The notes: generated by a model not told the origin, from the letters alone. A stretch of 45,808 nucleotides of DNA from an uncultured Eubacterium sp. (GCA_945946665.1 CAMEWO010000016.1:1-45808), one strand, 5' to 3'; counted from the first letter of the stretch, positions 18,607 to 28,429 are shown. Translations and numbers: made by a program.

Positions 18607-18635
18607 ATTATAATATATTAATCTGTTTAAATCAA
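18607..18635 (-). promoter_or_regulatory. Promoter of the phosphoglucomutase gene
   Basis: On the minus strand TTGATT (18635-18630), a 17-base spacer and TATAAT (18612-18607). The -35 box overlaps the HPr stop codon. Confidence 0.65.
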
Positions 18636-18901
18636 TCATCCTTTAGGGCGTTAATAAAGGCCTGTGCCACCGCCTCAAGCGCTTCCTTCTCATCCTCACC
18701 ATCAGCCCTTAAATTAATCGTTTCACCACATTTAACACCAGATGCCAGAATTGAAATAATACTTTTTCCATTGGCAGACTTTCCCTCGCCATAACCAAAA
18801 GTGACTGTACTCTTATACTTAACTGCCTCTTCACACATGGCACCAGCTGGTCTTAAATGTATTCCCAGCAAGCTGTCTATTGTAATATTCCTGCTTACCA
18901 T
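18632..18901 (-). CDS. ptsH: HPr family phosphocarrier
   Basis: An 89-residue protein with the HPr active-site motif GIHLRPAG, placing the phospho-accepting histidine at residue 15. The regulatory-serine region NGKSIISILASGVKCG puts the serine at about residue 47. Both sites are kept, so it can in principle take part in PTS phosphotransfer and in HPr kinase/CcpA signalling. A strong AGGAGG lies before the ATG. It is the last gene of the c-di-AMP cluster, 47 bases after cdaR, with no PTS enzyme I next to it. A Crh-like regulatory paralogue is an alternative, but the histidine at position 15 argues against that. Confidence 0.9.
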   Translation of the reverse strand: MVSRNITIDSLLGIHLRPAGAMCEEAVKYKSTVTFGYGEGKSANGKSIISILASGVKCGETINLRADGEDEKEALEAVAQAFINALKDD

Positions 18902-18948
18902 GATATCCTCCTTTTCACTTTCGATTTTACTGTTACCATTCCGTCATT

Positions 18949-20340
18949 CTATGGTGCCGTTGTACCTGAAACCCCTGCACCTGCCTGAATTGATGAATCT
19001 CCTGCTGCACCGGTAGTTGCCTGCTGGCCTGACGAATTATCTGTTCCACCATTCACTACCTGTCCTGATGTACTGCCTGCTGTACCACTAGTTGCCTGCT
19101 GGTCCCTCTCAATTATGACCTTAACTCTGTAGACTCCGTCAACACTATACCCTTCCGGAACAACAACATTTACTGTAACAATATGCTCTCCTACTGACAG
19201 AGTTGCCAGATTAACAGACAAACTTATGTCGTTGCTGTCAATCTCCCTGCTCTCTCCCTCGTTGTTCTTAACTGATATATTAAGAGTTCTCACTGAGGTA
19301 TCCAGCGCAGCCTTTAACCCTGCTGCCAGATTGTTAAGCCTTATCTGGGATACAGGCACCTCAATCTCTTTGCTGTTCTCACTTACTATCCTTGCAGTAA
19401 CTGTTATAGATGAATCTGAAGAAAATGAAACCGACGCATCAACATAATCCGCCAGATTAACAGACACAACCTTGTCTGATGCCAAACCTGTAACATCTAT
19501 AGCACTGGATGGAATAGTGATTTCATTAATTCCTTCCACCACACTAACAGGTCCGGTTATTTCAATTTCATTTTCAGAAAGTTCAATACCCCTTACCAGA
19601 TAATTCACCGAAGGATTTCCATTATAACCAGCAGATACTATTCTGACGGTCTTCTGCTTACTGATACTTACTGTACAATCTGCATCTCCTCTTGACAGGA
19701 CAAGAGTATCATCCTCAATTACAGAGCCATCATTGGCTAATAGTCTTATAGGAACATTTTCTGAAAAATCCTTATTCCGTCCCGAAGTATTAAGAGTAAC
19801 CCTTGCACTGGCAATTTTGCCAACAGCTGACGATGAACCAGTCACTTTAACTACATCAGGAAAAATGCTGACATTGCTAATAATACATCCATCTTCAGGA
19901 TTGCCATCTGTATCATATTTTACAGTGAACTCCTTAGTAAGCCTGTTCTCAATCTGAAGCCTTACAGCTGTAGTTCTTGGGATAACTTCTACGTTATTCA
20001 GTTCCCGTCCATCCTTAACTACTTTAACATTAATATCTACATAATCGGCAAATGCTGTTATCTTGCTTAAATCTGCTGTAGCCACAATATCACTGGACTT
20101 CAATTCAGTGATAATACTCTTAGGGCCTCTTATATACACGTTAATTCTGCTTCCGTCCACAACCTCATAGGTATAATCATTATCAGTAAGGCTTTCCGTG
20201 TTTTGAAGTTCAACAGCCACATTACTGATAGTCACACTTGTAGTGGGGTCATAGATATTTACAATAACTGTCCACAGAACAAGGGCACCTACTGCAGAAA
20301 GAATCTTCAGAGAAAAATTTTTAAATATTTTTTCCTTCAT
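18949..20340 (-). CDS. cdaR: YbbR-domain protein, CdaA regulator
   Basis: A 463-residue protein with one N-terminal membrane helix (ILSAVGALVLWTVIVNIY) and an extracytoplasmic array of about four YbbR-like beta domains. It ends in a long Gly/Ser/Thr/Gln-rich low-complexity tail of about 50 residues. CdaR binds the membrane diadenylate cyclase CdaA and modulates its activity. The ATG at 20340 is chosen because GAGGAAG lies upstream. It overlaps the cdaA coding end by about 20 bases, so the two are translationally coupled. The disordered tail is longer than usual and might reach the cell wall. Confidence 0.92.
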   Translation of the reverse strand: MKEKIFKNFSLKILSAVGALVLWTVIVNIYDPTTSVTISNVAVELQNTESLTDNDYTYEVVDGSRINVYIRGPKSIITELKSSDIVATADLSKITAFADYVDINVKVVKDGRELNNVEVIPRTTAVRLQIENRLTKEFTVKYDTDGNPEDGCIISNVSIFPDVVKVTGSSSAVGKIASARVTLNTSGRNKDFSENVPIRLLANDGSVIEDDTLVLSRGDADCTVSISKQKTVRIVSAGYNGNPSVNYLVRGIELSENEIEITGPVSVVEGINEITIPSSAIDVTGLASDKVVSVNLADYVDASVSFSSDSSITVTARIVSENSKEIEVPVSQIRLNNLAAGLKAALDTSVRTLNISVKNNEGESREIDSNDISLSVNLATLSVGEHIVTVNVVVPEGYSVDGVYRVKVIIERDQQATSGTAGSTSGQVVNGGTDNSSGQQATTGAAGDSSIQAGAGVSGTTAP

Positions 20341-21193
20341 TCTTAAATCTTCCTCTCCATATCTTGAATGACTTAACATCAATATTCTTCATTCTTAAGT
20401 ACTCCAGCTTGTTGCGGAGAGATTCTTCATCAATATCCCTGATGAGTTCTCCTCCAACTGCCACTGAAACAGCTCCTGTCTCCTCTGACACAATAATTGT
20501 CAGACTGTCAGTCACCTCACTTATACCAACACCGGCACGATGTCTTGTTCCCAGTTCCTTACTTAAATTGTTATCAGTAAGGGGGAGATAACATGTTGCT
20601 GAAACAACTCTGTTTCCACGTATAATAACTGCACCATCATGCAGAGGTGTGTTATGTTCAAATATATTAATCAATAACTGGCTTGTCACAACACCATCAA
20701 CTTCTATACCAGTTTTTATATACTCCTCAAGCATCATATCCTGCTCAATTACAATAAGAGCACCTGTTTTAACAGCTCCCATCTCATACACAGCACGCAG
20801 AATTTCATTAATGGTCCTGGTACTGTATCTCTCTCCCCTGTGGGAATCTCCAACACTTAAGAAGCCGAACCACACTCTCTTTCTTCCCAGCTGTTCCAGA
20901 GCTCTTCTAAGTTCTGGCTGGAAGATAATAACCAGTGCAATAATGCCCACACTGATAGTTTTACCCGCAATCCAGAGTATTGTTCTAAGATTAAGAAGAT
21001 AAGCTACGATAGCAAATCCGACAATTACAACAATACCTTTAAGCAACGCCCATGCCTTAGTATCCTTAATCCATACCAGTACATTATATATAACTACTGC
21101 CATTAGGAGTATTTCAATTATATCTGTCCAGGCAATGCTGGGCATATAAAACTTTGTCAGGTATTCCTGGGCAAAGTTGCTTACTGTACTCAT
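20321..21193 (-). CDS. cdaA: Diadenylate cyclase CdaA (c-di-AMP synthase)
   Basis: A 290-residue enzyme making cyclic di-AMP from two ATP. Three N-terminal membrane helices (about residues 20-95) precede the DAC domain, with its two signature motifs LHDGAVII and GTRHRAGVG. In Firmicutes this second messenger controls potassium and osmolyte uptake and wall homeostasis. Gene order cdaA-cdaR is the conserved one. The usual third gene glmM is not present; HPr and a PgcA-type mutase follow instead. Confidence 0.96.
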   Translation of the reverse strand: MSTVSNFAQEYLTKFYMPSIAWTDIIEILLMAVVIYNVLVWIKDTKAWALLKGIVVIVGFAIVAYLLNLRTILWIAGKTISVGIIALVIIFQPELRRALEQLGRKRVWFGFLSVGDSHRGERYSTRTINEILRAVYEMGAVKTGALIVIEQDMMLEEYIKTGIEVDGVVTSQLLINIFEHNTPLHDGAVIIRGNRVVSATCYLPLTDNNLSKELGTRHRAGVGISEVTDSLTIIVSEETGAVSVAVGGELIRDIDEESLRNKLEYLRMKNIDVKSFKIWRGRFKNEGKNI

Positions 21194-21235
21194 ATTACCT
21201 GCTACCTCCTGTTAATAATTACAACCTACCCTCAA

Positions 21236-22255
21236 TTATTTGTCAAATGTTATGGAATCATCATCATCGTCATCAAATTCCATAGGTCTTGGAGACCTTC
21301 TTACCGGCTGGGTTTCCGCTTTCTTTGTCTTCTTTCCGTTAATCTGCTTAACTCTCACATCTTCATTGACAACTGTAACTTTAGGTACAGCTTTCACATA
21401 ATAATAATACTCATCATCCTCAAACTGGACATACTCCGTTCTCTTATAATCCACACTGAACAGAAGAACCTTGCATACATATCCACCCACAATACCGATA
21501 ATAAGTCCAAGAATCAGTGACACAATTCCGAACTTTGCGTGGAGAGCAAGAATTCCAACAATATATATCAGGAATTCCACAACAGCTCCAGCTATAAGAG
21601 CATAAGTCCAGGCATTGTCAATTGTCATTTTCTTAATGCAGGCTATCACAATAATTGTAACTACAGCCGCAAGAACCATTACAATAAACGCCCTGTCATT
21701 AACAAAGCTTTCTGCCAGATAGGAAATATGCTGCACAGTGTCTGTAACAGAGGAATTAGTAAGAGCCGCCTCATATTCACTGGCAGTCTTAACAATTACA
21801 TACACCAGCATTCCAAATGATACAGGAACAATTGATGATGCACCCAAGCCTATTCCGATAATAATTGGAACAGCCGCATATAATTTAAGTCCACACATCA
21901 TTACTGTTATAATAATTATATATCCCATCTTAGGTGCAAATCTTAAATACAGAAGGTACATGACCACCAGCACGCACAGTGCTATCACCGCCAATTCCGC
22001 AGATATTGCATACAAATGAGCCATCATAAACAATGAAATCACCAGAATCATAAGCTGTCCAGGCAAAAATGCACACAGAACAGACAACAGAATTGATAAA
22101 AATGGGTTGTTGAGCTTTGACATATATCCAATGCTTGCATTAAGCAGAATGAACGAAAGCAAAGCCAGTAAAAATTTAACTGCCGGTCTTATATACACGT
22201 TGTAACTGGCATAGACCTTTTTCATCTTTTCTCTAAGCTCTAATAAATAATACAT
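21236..22255 (-). CDS. Polytopic membrane protein of unknown function
   Basis: A 339-residue protein with about eight hydrophobic segments between residues 25 and 270. A cytoplasmic-looking C-terminal tail is rich in lysine and then in aspartate (six consecutive Asp near the end). GGAGG precedes the ATG. I do not recognise the family. It lies 42 bases upstream of cdaA and 14 bases downstream of another membrane protein, so it is very probably co-transcribed with the c-di-AMP genes. A partner or target of that pathway is plausible but unproven. Confidence 0.8.
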   Translation of the reverse strand: MYYLLELREKMKKVYASYNVYIRPAVKFLLALLSFILLNASIGYMSKLNNPFLSILLSVLCAFLPGQLMILVISLFMMAHLYAISAELAVIALCVLVVMYLLYLRFAPKMGYIIIITVMMCGLKLYAAVPIIIGIGLGASSIVPVSFGMLVYVIVKTASEYEAALTNSSVTDTVQHISYLAESFVNDRAFIVMVLAAVVTIIVIACIKKMTIDNAWTYALIAGAVVEFLIYIVGILALHAKFGIVSLILGLIIGIVGGYVCKVLLFSVDYKRTEYVQFEDDEYYYYVKAVPKVTVVNEDVRVKQINGKKTKKAETQPVRRSPRPMEFDDDDDDSITFDK

Positions 22256-22269
22256 ACTTCCTCCAACTA

Positions 22270-22647
22270 TTACTTCTTTTTTCTCTGAAGATTATAGAAG
22301 CGTTCCAGCTTATTAAGCCTCATTACATATTTCTTAATTCCGCTTCTGGTCTTATCATACTGATAAGCACTGTATATTCCTGAAATAACCGCATATACAA
22401 TCAGTGCCAGCACATAATACACAATTATTTTCTTTCCCAATGCTGCATAATCCATGCTGTTTATCTGCCTGATTATACTCTCTGTATTACACAACACAAC
22501 CATTAATGCAACAATGATAAATGCAAAAGTTGTGGCAATTGTACTCTTCAAAACAGCCAGTGAAACGTAATCACCCTTAAAATATTTGGCGGTACGAAGC
22601 ATTTTCTTACCTTCATTCTTCTCGTATATAGCCATCTTGGTCATCAT
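22270..22647 (-). CDS. Small membrane protein of unknown function
   Basis: About 125 residues with two membrane helices (LKSTIATTFAFIIVALMVVL and IIVYYVLALIVYAVISGIY) and a basic C-terminus. The ATG at 22647 is preferred because AAGG lies upstream; the frame is open to an ATG at 22734 without a ribosome site. It lies between the glycine/serine-rich envelope protein and the polytopic membrane protein in the same leftward cluster. No family recognised. Confidence 0.7.
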   Translation of the reverse strand: MMTKMAIYEKNEGKKMLRTAKYFKGDYVSLAVLKSTIATTFAFIIVALMVVLCNTESIIRQINSMDYAALGKKIIVYYVLALIVYAVISGIYSAYQYDKTRSGIKKYVMRLNKLERFYNLQRKKK

Positions 22648-22772
22648 CTTGACCTTATTCTCATTAAGCACTGTTTTCACCTCACATATATTGGCAGCTG
22701 CAAAAAGCCTCTGTAAATGCCTGCAAAATGCCATGATTACTATAGTTAAAGATAATTATACCACACATAGTA

Positions 22773-23726
22773 TTAATTGTATATTACAATTTGTGAATGG
22801 CCTCCATTAGAAGCCGCTACAACCCTGACTTTCTTATTATCTACCACAAATGTCTTATCCGTATTTGCTGTTACATATGTGTTCCAAACCGTAGAAGGAT
22901 TGTCCGGTATCATGCTTGCAATAACAGACTGGACATGGGAATCAAAATCCCGGCTTCTCTGCTTTATGTATATTATTGTCACATTAGGCTGTGTTACAAC
23001 TTCCCCGTAGTACTGTCCATCTTTTTCATATGCATATACATTGGAAGTAACCTGTGAAAATCCCTGTCCAGGCAGTATTTCACCAACACTGCTGCTGTCA
23101 AGTCCACCATTGCCACCTGAAGGATTAAGGTTAGACGAACTACCATTGTCAACTGTGCCCATACTGCCCCCTGAGCTGCTTCCGCCACTATTGCTGCTAC
23201 CGCCCTGGTTTCCAGAATTTCCGGTATTACCGGTATTAGCATTACCGCTGTCATTGCCTGAAGAATTACTTCCTGAACCATTATTTCCTGTTCCAGATGA
23301 AGAATTATTTCCGCTATTGCCTTGACCTGCAAGGTTTCCAGAATTCCCCTGGCTAACTGGATTACTTCCATCAACGGAATTCTCTCCGTAACCAGCATTG
23401 CCTTCAAGACCAGCATTGCCATCCAATCCAGTCTGGACACCATTTTCATCTAAACCTTCTCCACCATTTTGGTTATATATATCTGAATCAACTGCAGTTC
23501 CCTGAACAGATGTAACTCCTTCCACGTTCTCCAGTCCTGACAGATTTCCTGCTGTCTGTGTCTGAACCTGCTTATCAATTATTGAACCAGCATTGCTTAT
23601 GCTGACGTTCTTACTATCAGTTTCCTTCTTGCCGGTGCTGTTATTTAAAACCATAGCTATCACGCCTGCTGCCGCTAAAAGTACTACCACGCCTGCAATA
23701 AGAACCCATTTAGTTTTAATCTTCAT
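22773..23726 (-). CDS. Single-pass protein with Gly/Ser/Asn-rich linker
   Basis: A 317-residue protein. One N-terminal membrane helix (WVLIAGVVVLLAAAGVIAMV) is followed by about 190 residues of low-complexity Gly/Ser/Asn/Gln sequence and a compact C-terminal domain of about 90 residues starting near YAYEKDGQYYGEVV. The layout is that of a domain displayed outside the membrane on a flexible stalk. The family is not recognised. GAGAGG lies before the ATG. It is the first gene of the cluster that runs into cdaA. The gap before it is only 106 bases and is mostly the preceding terminator, so a promoter was not identified. Confidence 0.78.
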   Translation of the reverse strand: MKIKTKWVLIAGVVVLLAAAGVIAMVLNNSTGKKETDSKNVSISNAGSIIDKQVQTQTAGNLSGLENVEGVTSVQGTAVDSDIYNQNGGEGLDENGVQTGLDGNAGLEGNAGYGENSVDGSNPVSQGNSGNLAGQGNSGNNSSSGTGNNGSGSNSSGNDSGNANTGNTGNSGNQGGSSNSGGSSSGGSMGTVDNGSSSNLNPSGGNGGLDSSSVGEILPGQGFSQVTSNVYAYEKDGQYYGEVVTQPNVTIIYIKQRSRDFDSHVQSVIASMIPDNPSTVWNTYVTANTDKTFVVDNKKVRVVAASNGGHSQIVIYN

Positions 23727-23756
23727 TAATCCTCTCCATTGCCTGTATTTACAATA

Positions 23757-23822
23757 ATAAAAAGCGCCTGGCTGTGAACCTTCCGCATCATTAGTAAGGG
23801 CATTTCACACAGCCAGGTGCTT
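23757..23822 (-). terminator. Terminator of the PocR-chemoreceptor gene
   Basis: AAGCGCCTGGCTGTG (23762-23776) pairs with CACAGCCAGGTGCTT (23808-23822). On the minus strand the stem is followed by TTTTTATT. Confidence 0.85.
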
Positions 23823-23832
23823 AAAAATATCA

Positions 23833-24633
23833 TTAATCGTTCTTAGTACTCTTAATATTGATATTGTTAAGATTATTAATTGTCTCAGTAACCTCTCCCA
23901 ATACCTTCTTAATGTTAACGCTTGTTGTTGCCATACCCTGGGCAAGCTTCTGTACCTCTTCAGCTACAACAGCAAAACCTCGTCCTGCTTCACCAGCTCT
24001 TGCAGCCTCAATACTTGCGTTAAGAGCAAGTATTCTCTGTCTGCTGCTATATGTCTCAATCTGCTTGGTGTTCTGGTTTGCAATAACAATCTGGTCAGCA
24101 GCAAGATTAATACCATCTTTAAGAGAATCCATAATCTCCTGATTCATCTTCGTAGCATAGCTTGCTCTTACATACATATTGATAACATCGCCAAGAAGTG
24201 TAGCAGATGCCTCAATCTCTTCCCTTGTTTTCTTATTTACCTTGTGAAGAGCCTCTATATACTTATCCTCATCAATTCCCAGCTCTCTGGCAATCTGTCT
24301 GAACTTTTCTTCATCCGGTTCCTCTGGAAGAACCTGTCCACCAATAACACTTCCCAGAACAGTTCCATCATCCAGCGTAATTGGAATACCAAAATCCATA
24401 AGACCAGCATGACATGGATAAATGCCTTTTCCTTCACGGTCACACTTCTCACATCTTCTGCAGCCTTCTGCGCTTCCTCTTGTAAGATCAATACAAAACT
24501 CGGTAAAGTTATAACAGCCACTGATGTACTTTCCGTCTGCTCCCACAGCAACAGTGGCAAGTCCTGTACTCAATGCCCAGTTTCTCATAATCTCTTCAAA
24601 TTTACTCATATCACAAAAATCTTCTATCTTCAT
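23833..24633 (-). CDS. Soluble PocR-domain mini-chemoreceptor
   Basis: A 266-residue protein with no membrane helix. Residues 1-150 match a PocR-type sensory domain, with cysteine-rich GCRRCEKCD and [14 protein letters not shown] segments that may bind a small ligand or metal. The C-terminal ~100 residues contain the methyl-accepting hairpin tip ([20 protein letters not shown]) with only about 45 residues on each side. That is far shorter than in standard receptors. It could signal through CheA/CheW in a cytoplasmic array. It lies directly downstream of the pectate lyase gene but behind that gene's own terminator. GGAGGG precedes the start. Confidence 0.85.
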   Translation of the reverse strand: MKIEDFCDMSKFEEIMRNWALSTGLATVAVGADGKYISGCYNFTEFCIDLTRGSAEGCRRCEKCDREGKGIYPCHAGLMDFGIPITLDDGTVLGSVIGGQVLPEEPDEEKFRQIARELGIDEDKYIEALHKVNKKTREEIEASATLLGDVINMYVRASYATKMNQEIMDSLKDGINLAADQIVIANQNTKQIETYSSRQRILALNASIEAARAGEAGRGFAVVAEEVQKLAQGMATTSVNIKKVLGEVTETINNLNNINIKSTKND

Positions 24634-24762
24634 GGTACTTCTCCCTCCAGTAACAATGTATTTTCACATAAATTAATCTACGCAAATTATAGCAATATAC
24701 AGTACAAAAGTCAAACAAAATGGGCATATCCCACAAAATTTTCTAATATATTTTCAGGCAGT

Positions 24763-24797
24763 AAAAAAGCCATCCCACTATCCCTAGTGAGATGGCT
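24763..24797 (-). terminator. Terminator of the pectate lyase gene
   Basis: AGCCATCCCACTA (24768-24780) pairs with TAGTGAGATGGCT (24785-24797) with one mismatch. On the minus strand it is followed by six T. Confidence 0.85.
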
Positions 24798-24844
24798 CCA
24801 TATCAATCATGCAGTCTGACTCCTGCCCGACTACTATTGTCTAA

Positions 24845-27800
24845 TTATGCTGCACCATTACCGCTTTTTTTCTTCTTTGTGTAGAAGACTGCACCAGCTC
24901 CGGCTGCAACAACAACAAGAATTACTACAACAATTATTCCTACTGGTGAACTGCCACCCTTAACTGCTGTAAGCTCCCCAGCTTCAGGAATGTCTCTTGA
25001 TACATTAAACTCTGCAAGGACTGTCTCCATTGCATACTTGCTGTTATCAAAATCAGCACCAACATTCTTTGGAGCAGTTGCAGAAAGCTTAAGGAGAGTT
25101 CCCATTTTAATTGTTCCGTCATCATTACGTGCTGGAAGTGAACCAGTCTTTAAGTTTCTGAACCAGTCAGCGTTAGGAGTATTACCCTTCTTTGCCTGTG
25201 CGTTGGCTGCGGCAATCTCGTTCCAGAAGTGATTATCCTTGAGATCCTTTTCATTGCTGCCTGTAAGCTTAAGCTGCTCGACTACATCAGCCTTAGTATC
25301 CTTGAAGGAAATGTTTCTCTCAGCCTTGAATGCAGTATCAATTCCATTGTTTGAATAGAGTGCATAGTTATATGAACCGTTATTGTATGCTGTACAGTCG
25401 TATACTTCAATATCAGGACATGAGTTAGAATCAAATCCCTTAGCCTTATTGTCATATGCAAAGCTGTTCATAACAACATGGTGTCCTGAAAGAGCAGAAC
25501 CACCCATCTTAAATCCATTACCATTACCTGCTTCCTTACCATTAGAGAGGTAACCATTCTTGTATGCAATAGAATTAATAACCTTTACAGCACCAATTGG
25601 TCCTGTTGCTGTCTTGGCGAAGCAGTCCCATCCATCATCCGCATTGTTGTATGCAATACATCCATAGAATACATTGCCTTCACCAGTTGTAAGCTTGGCT
25701 GCAAAACCATCTGCATCCTCCATTGCCGCATCTGAATTATCGAATGATGTACAGTTAAGAATCAGATTGTTCTTAGGCCACTTACTTGATGGGTCTGTTG
25801 ACTGTCCGCTAATCTGGATACCAGTATTACCATTCTTATAAGTCTTAACAAGCTCTAATACATTGTTATTACCGGCTACCTGAATACCTTTCTGTCCATC
25901 AGCAGTGTTAGTTACACTAATTCCCTTGATATACCAGTAATCTCCCCAGAGAACTAATCCTCTTCCCTCTCCCTTAAAATCAAATACAGCCGAATTCTTG
26001 GTATCAGAAGGATCTGACAGAAGATAAATTCTGTTCTCGCTTGTACCATCAATACCATTCTCAATGGTAATTCTCTCTCTTAATTCGTATGTACCTGCCT
26101 TACAGATAATCTGCTGGCCTGGCTGAACGTAAGCAACCGCTGTCTTAAGGTCAAGAGGGCTTGCCTCTGTACCTTTACCCTCAGCAGTTCCCTCTGGTGA
26201 AACAATAATCTTCTCACCTGGGTTGCCATATGATTTACATGTTACTGTCTTCTCTATAGTAGCCTTATCGTATGACTCCATCTCCATGTTGTCACCAGGC
26301 TTATAATTTGCATCTGGTGTGAATACAGCCTTAATCTTATTCTCACCTGCAGAAAGCTTAACTGCAGTTACAAGATCCTCACCAGCCTTTACAGCTGCAT
26401 CCTTAACTACTGTCTTGCTGCCCTTCTTTATTGTAACCTTACCATCTGCGTTGGCAGAGAATGTAAGATTATAGTTTTTGCTTCCTGATGTAGAAGCAGA
26501 TGAAATCCTATAGTTAGCTGCAACCTTCTCAACAGGCTTACCTTCATCAGGAGCATCTGTTGCAGGATCAGATGTTGTAAACTTGATATCTTTAACTGTT
26601 ACGTTACAACCTCTTGCTGCTGCAAAACCTACATATACATTGTCCTTATCAATCTTTAAAAGTTCATCCTTGCCATAGAGTGTCTGGATATTCTCATTGC
26701 CATCAGCATCCTTGTAGATTACACGGTATCCTGTGTTATCCATCTTAACCCTGAATGTGTAAGAATCACCTTTCTTAATCTGAAGCTTTGTATCGAAAGC
26801 TCCACTGCTCATGTTAACCTGACCTGTCTTAGGTGTCTCTGTTGTGGATGTTACACCTGAGAAGAATCTGTATCCGATACCATCCTTAATACTCTTTGTT
26901 GCTCCGTCATCATTAGTATACTGTACCTTTGAAGCAATAAATGTAGCTGAATTAGTATAGAAAGCGCTTGAATTAACGCCATTCTCACCAACACTGTCTC
27001 GTACTATAATAGCGAAACCTTCCTGCCCATCTGGAGTAGGATTCAAATAATCGATTGTAAACGTTCCTGAAATCTCAAAGTTTTCCTTCTTAGGCTCAAT
27101 CTTTGTATAGTAATAAGAAATACCATCATATGGGTCACTGGCATTGAGCTTACCACCCTTCTTATCTATACTTCCATCCGCTTTAGATGTACAAGAAAAA
27201 ATCTTTAATCCGTCGTAGATGTTGCCCTCGATTCTGTTAGCTTCATCACTTGTTGATGTACCAAATCTCGCTGCAACCCAGTCACGCTCTGCCTCATTTC
27301 TTACAAGGCATCCTAAAGCTTCACCTGGCTCAGACTCATCATCTCCACGCTTTGCAACAACCTTGAAATCATACTTAGTTCCCTTAGTAAGAGGTGTGCT
27401 GTATGATAACTCCTTACCTGTTGAATCAGCCTTAACATTAGTAAGCAGCTTGTATTCCTCACTGCCTGTTTTGCTGTATACATCATAGCTTTCTGCCTCT
27501 GGAACACTTGACCATATAACCTTCATCTGGCCATTGCTGTTCTCAGTCATGGCACGTACATCAGGTGTTGCCAGTGGAAGAGTGAAATCTGCCGAAATCT
27601 CATTAGACTTCTTAACTTCCTGCTCATCCTTACGTGATGCCTCTGATGTAAATGTATATGTTCCTGAAGCTGTAGGAGTAAACACTGCTGTTGCTGTATC
27701 ACCCTTCTTTGCAATGCTCTCTCTTGCAACTTCTTTACCATTCCTGTCAGACATAATGATATCTAACTTATCACATGCGTCGGCTAATCTTGAACCAATC

Positions 27801-28429
27801 TTCATATTAGCTGAAACTGTAATTGTACCATCCTCAGCCACTGCTGATGTAAGTGAAGGTGTCATGACAGAACTCCATGGATTCCTGACAATCTGCTCTA
27901 ACTCACCTTCAGCTACTGATACATAATAAATATTAATACCAGCTCTTGTTGAAGCAAGGTAGTATGTACCAGCTTCCTCAATCTCGTAAACCTGCTCTTC
28001 AAGGATGCTTCCACCAACCTTAGCTGGCTGCTCTGATACTAATGTACCGTCATCCTTATACAAACCCAGTGAACGTACCTCATCACCAGAACTCATAAAA
28101 TAAGCAGATACTTTAGCTGCATCTGTTGTCTTGAATACCACACTTCTGGAAGTATATGAACCAGCTCCATTAAGCTTAAGTCTTCTCGTTACTTCAATAC
28201 CGCTTTCCAGTGTCTTGGTATTGGCATCAACGGTAGAACCTGCTGTCAGTGTGAATCCATTGACCTCCTTATTCGCAGAGATATTACCCTCTGAGAGATC
28301 GGTGGCATTAAGTTTAATCTCTGTAGCTGCCTTTGCAACAGTTAACCCTCCCAGATTAACAGGCAAAATTCCTGCCACCATGATTATTGCAGCAAACACT
28401 GCAAAAAATCGTTTAGCGTTTCGTTTCAT
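24845..28429 (-). CDS. Membrane-anchored multidomain pectate lyase, PL9-like
   Basis: A 1194-residue exported protein. The signal peptide probably ends after VAKA near residue 35. A fibronectin type III domain lies at about 285-375 and a beta-sandwich (concanavalin-like) region at about 380-620. The right-handed parallel beta-helix of family 9 pectate lyases spans about 733-1130. Likely catalytic and calcium residues are in DADGFAAKL (Asp905, Asp907, Lys912) and NNADDGWD (Asp931, Asp932, Asp935), by analogy with Pel9A. A C-terminal membrane helix (about 1160-1183) followed by KKKK anchors it to the cell surface without an LPXTG motif. It would cleave homogalacturonan by beta-elimination. It is transcribed alone from its own promoter with a strong AGGAGG. 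Confidence 0.88.
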   Translation of the reverse strand: MKRNAKRFFAVFAAIIMVAGILPVNLGGLTVAKAATEIKLNATDLSEGNISANKEVNGFTLTAGSTVDANTKTLESGIEVTRRLKLNGAGSYTSRSVVFKTTDAAKVSAYFMSSGDEVRSLGLYKDDGTLVSEQPAKVGGSILEEQVYEIEEAGTYYLASTRAGINIYYVSVAEGELEQIVRNPWSSVMTPSLTSAVAEDGTITVSANMKIGSRLADACDKLDIIMSDRNGKEVARESIAKKGDTATAVFTPTASGTYTFTSEASRKDEQEVKKSNEISADFTLPLATPDVRAMTENSNGQMKVIWSSVPEAESYDVYSKTGSEEYKLLTNVKADSTGKELSYSTPLTKGTKYDFKVVAKRGDDESEPGEALGCLVRNEAERDWVAARFGTSTSDEANRIEGNIYDGLKIFSCTSKADGSIDKKGGKLNASDPYDGISYYYTKIEPKKENFEISGTFTIDYLNPTPDGQEGFAIIVRDSVGENGVNSSAFYTNSATFIASKVQYTNDDGATKSIKDGIGYRFFSGVTSTTETPKTGQVNMSSGAFDTKLQIKKGDSYTFRVKMDNTGYRVIYKDADGNENIQTLYGKDELLKIDKDNVYVGFAAARGCNVTVKDIKFTTSDPATDAPDEGKPVEKVAANYRISSASTSGSKNYNLTFSANADGKVTIKKGSKTVVKDAAVKAGEDLVTAVKLSAGENKIKAVFTPDANYKPGDNMEMESYDKATIEKTVTCKSYGNPGEKIIVSPEGTAEGKGTEASPLDLKTAVAYVQPGQQIICKAGTYELRERITIENGIDGTSENRIYLLSDPSDTKNSAVFDFKGEGRGLVLWGDYWYIKGISVTNTADGQKGIQVAGNNNVLELVKTYKNGNTGIQISGQSTDPSSKWPKNNLILNCTSFDNSDAAMEDADGFAAKLTTGEGNVFYGCIAYNNADDGWDCFAKTATGPIGAVKVINSIAYKNGYLSNGKEAGNGNGFKMGGSALSGHHVVMNSFAYDNKAKGFDSNSCPDIEVYDCTAYNNGSYNYALYSNNGIDTAFKAERNISFKDTKADVVEQLKLTGSNEKDLKDNHFWNEIAAANAQAKKGNTPNADWFRNLKTGSLPARNDDGTIKMGTLLKLSATAPKNVGADFDNSKYAMETVLAEFNVSRDIPEAGELTAVKGGSSPVGIIVVVILVVVAAGAGAVFYTKKKKSGNGAA

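Noticed and set aside
23041-23325. Proline/leucine-rich frame on the + strand
   Set aside because: It is the antisense reading of the Gly/Ser/Asn linker of the stalked protein and has no ribosome site.
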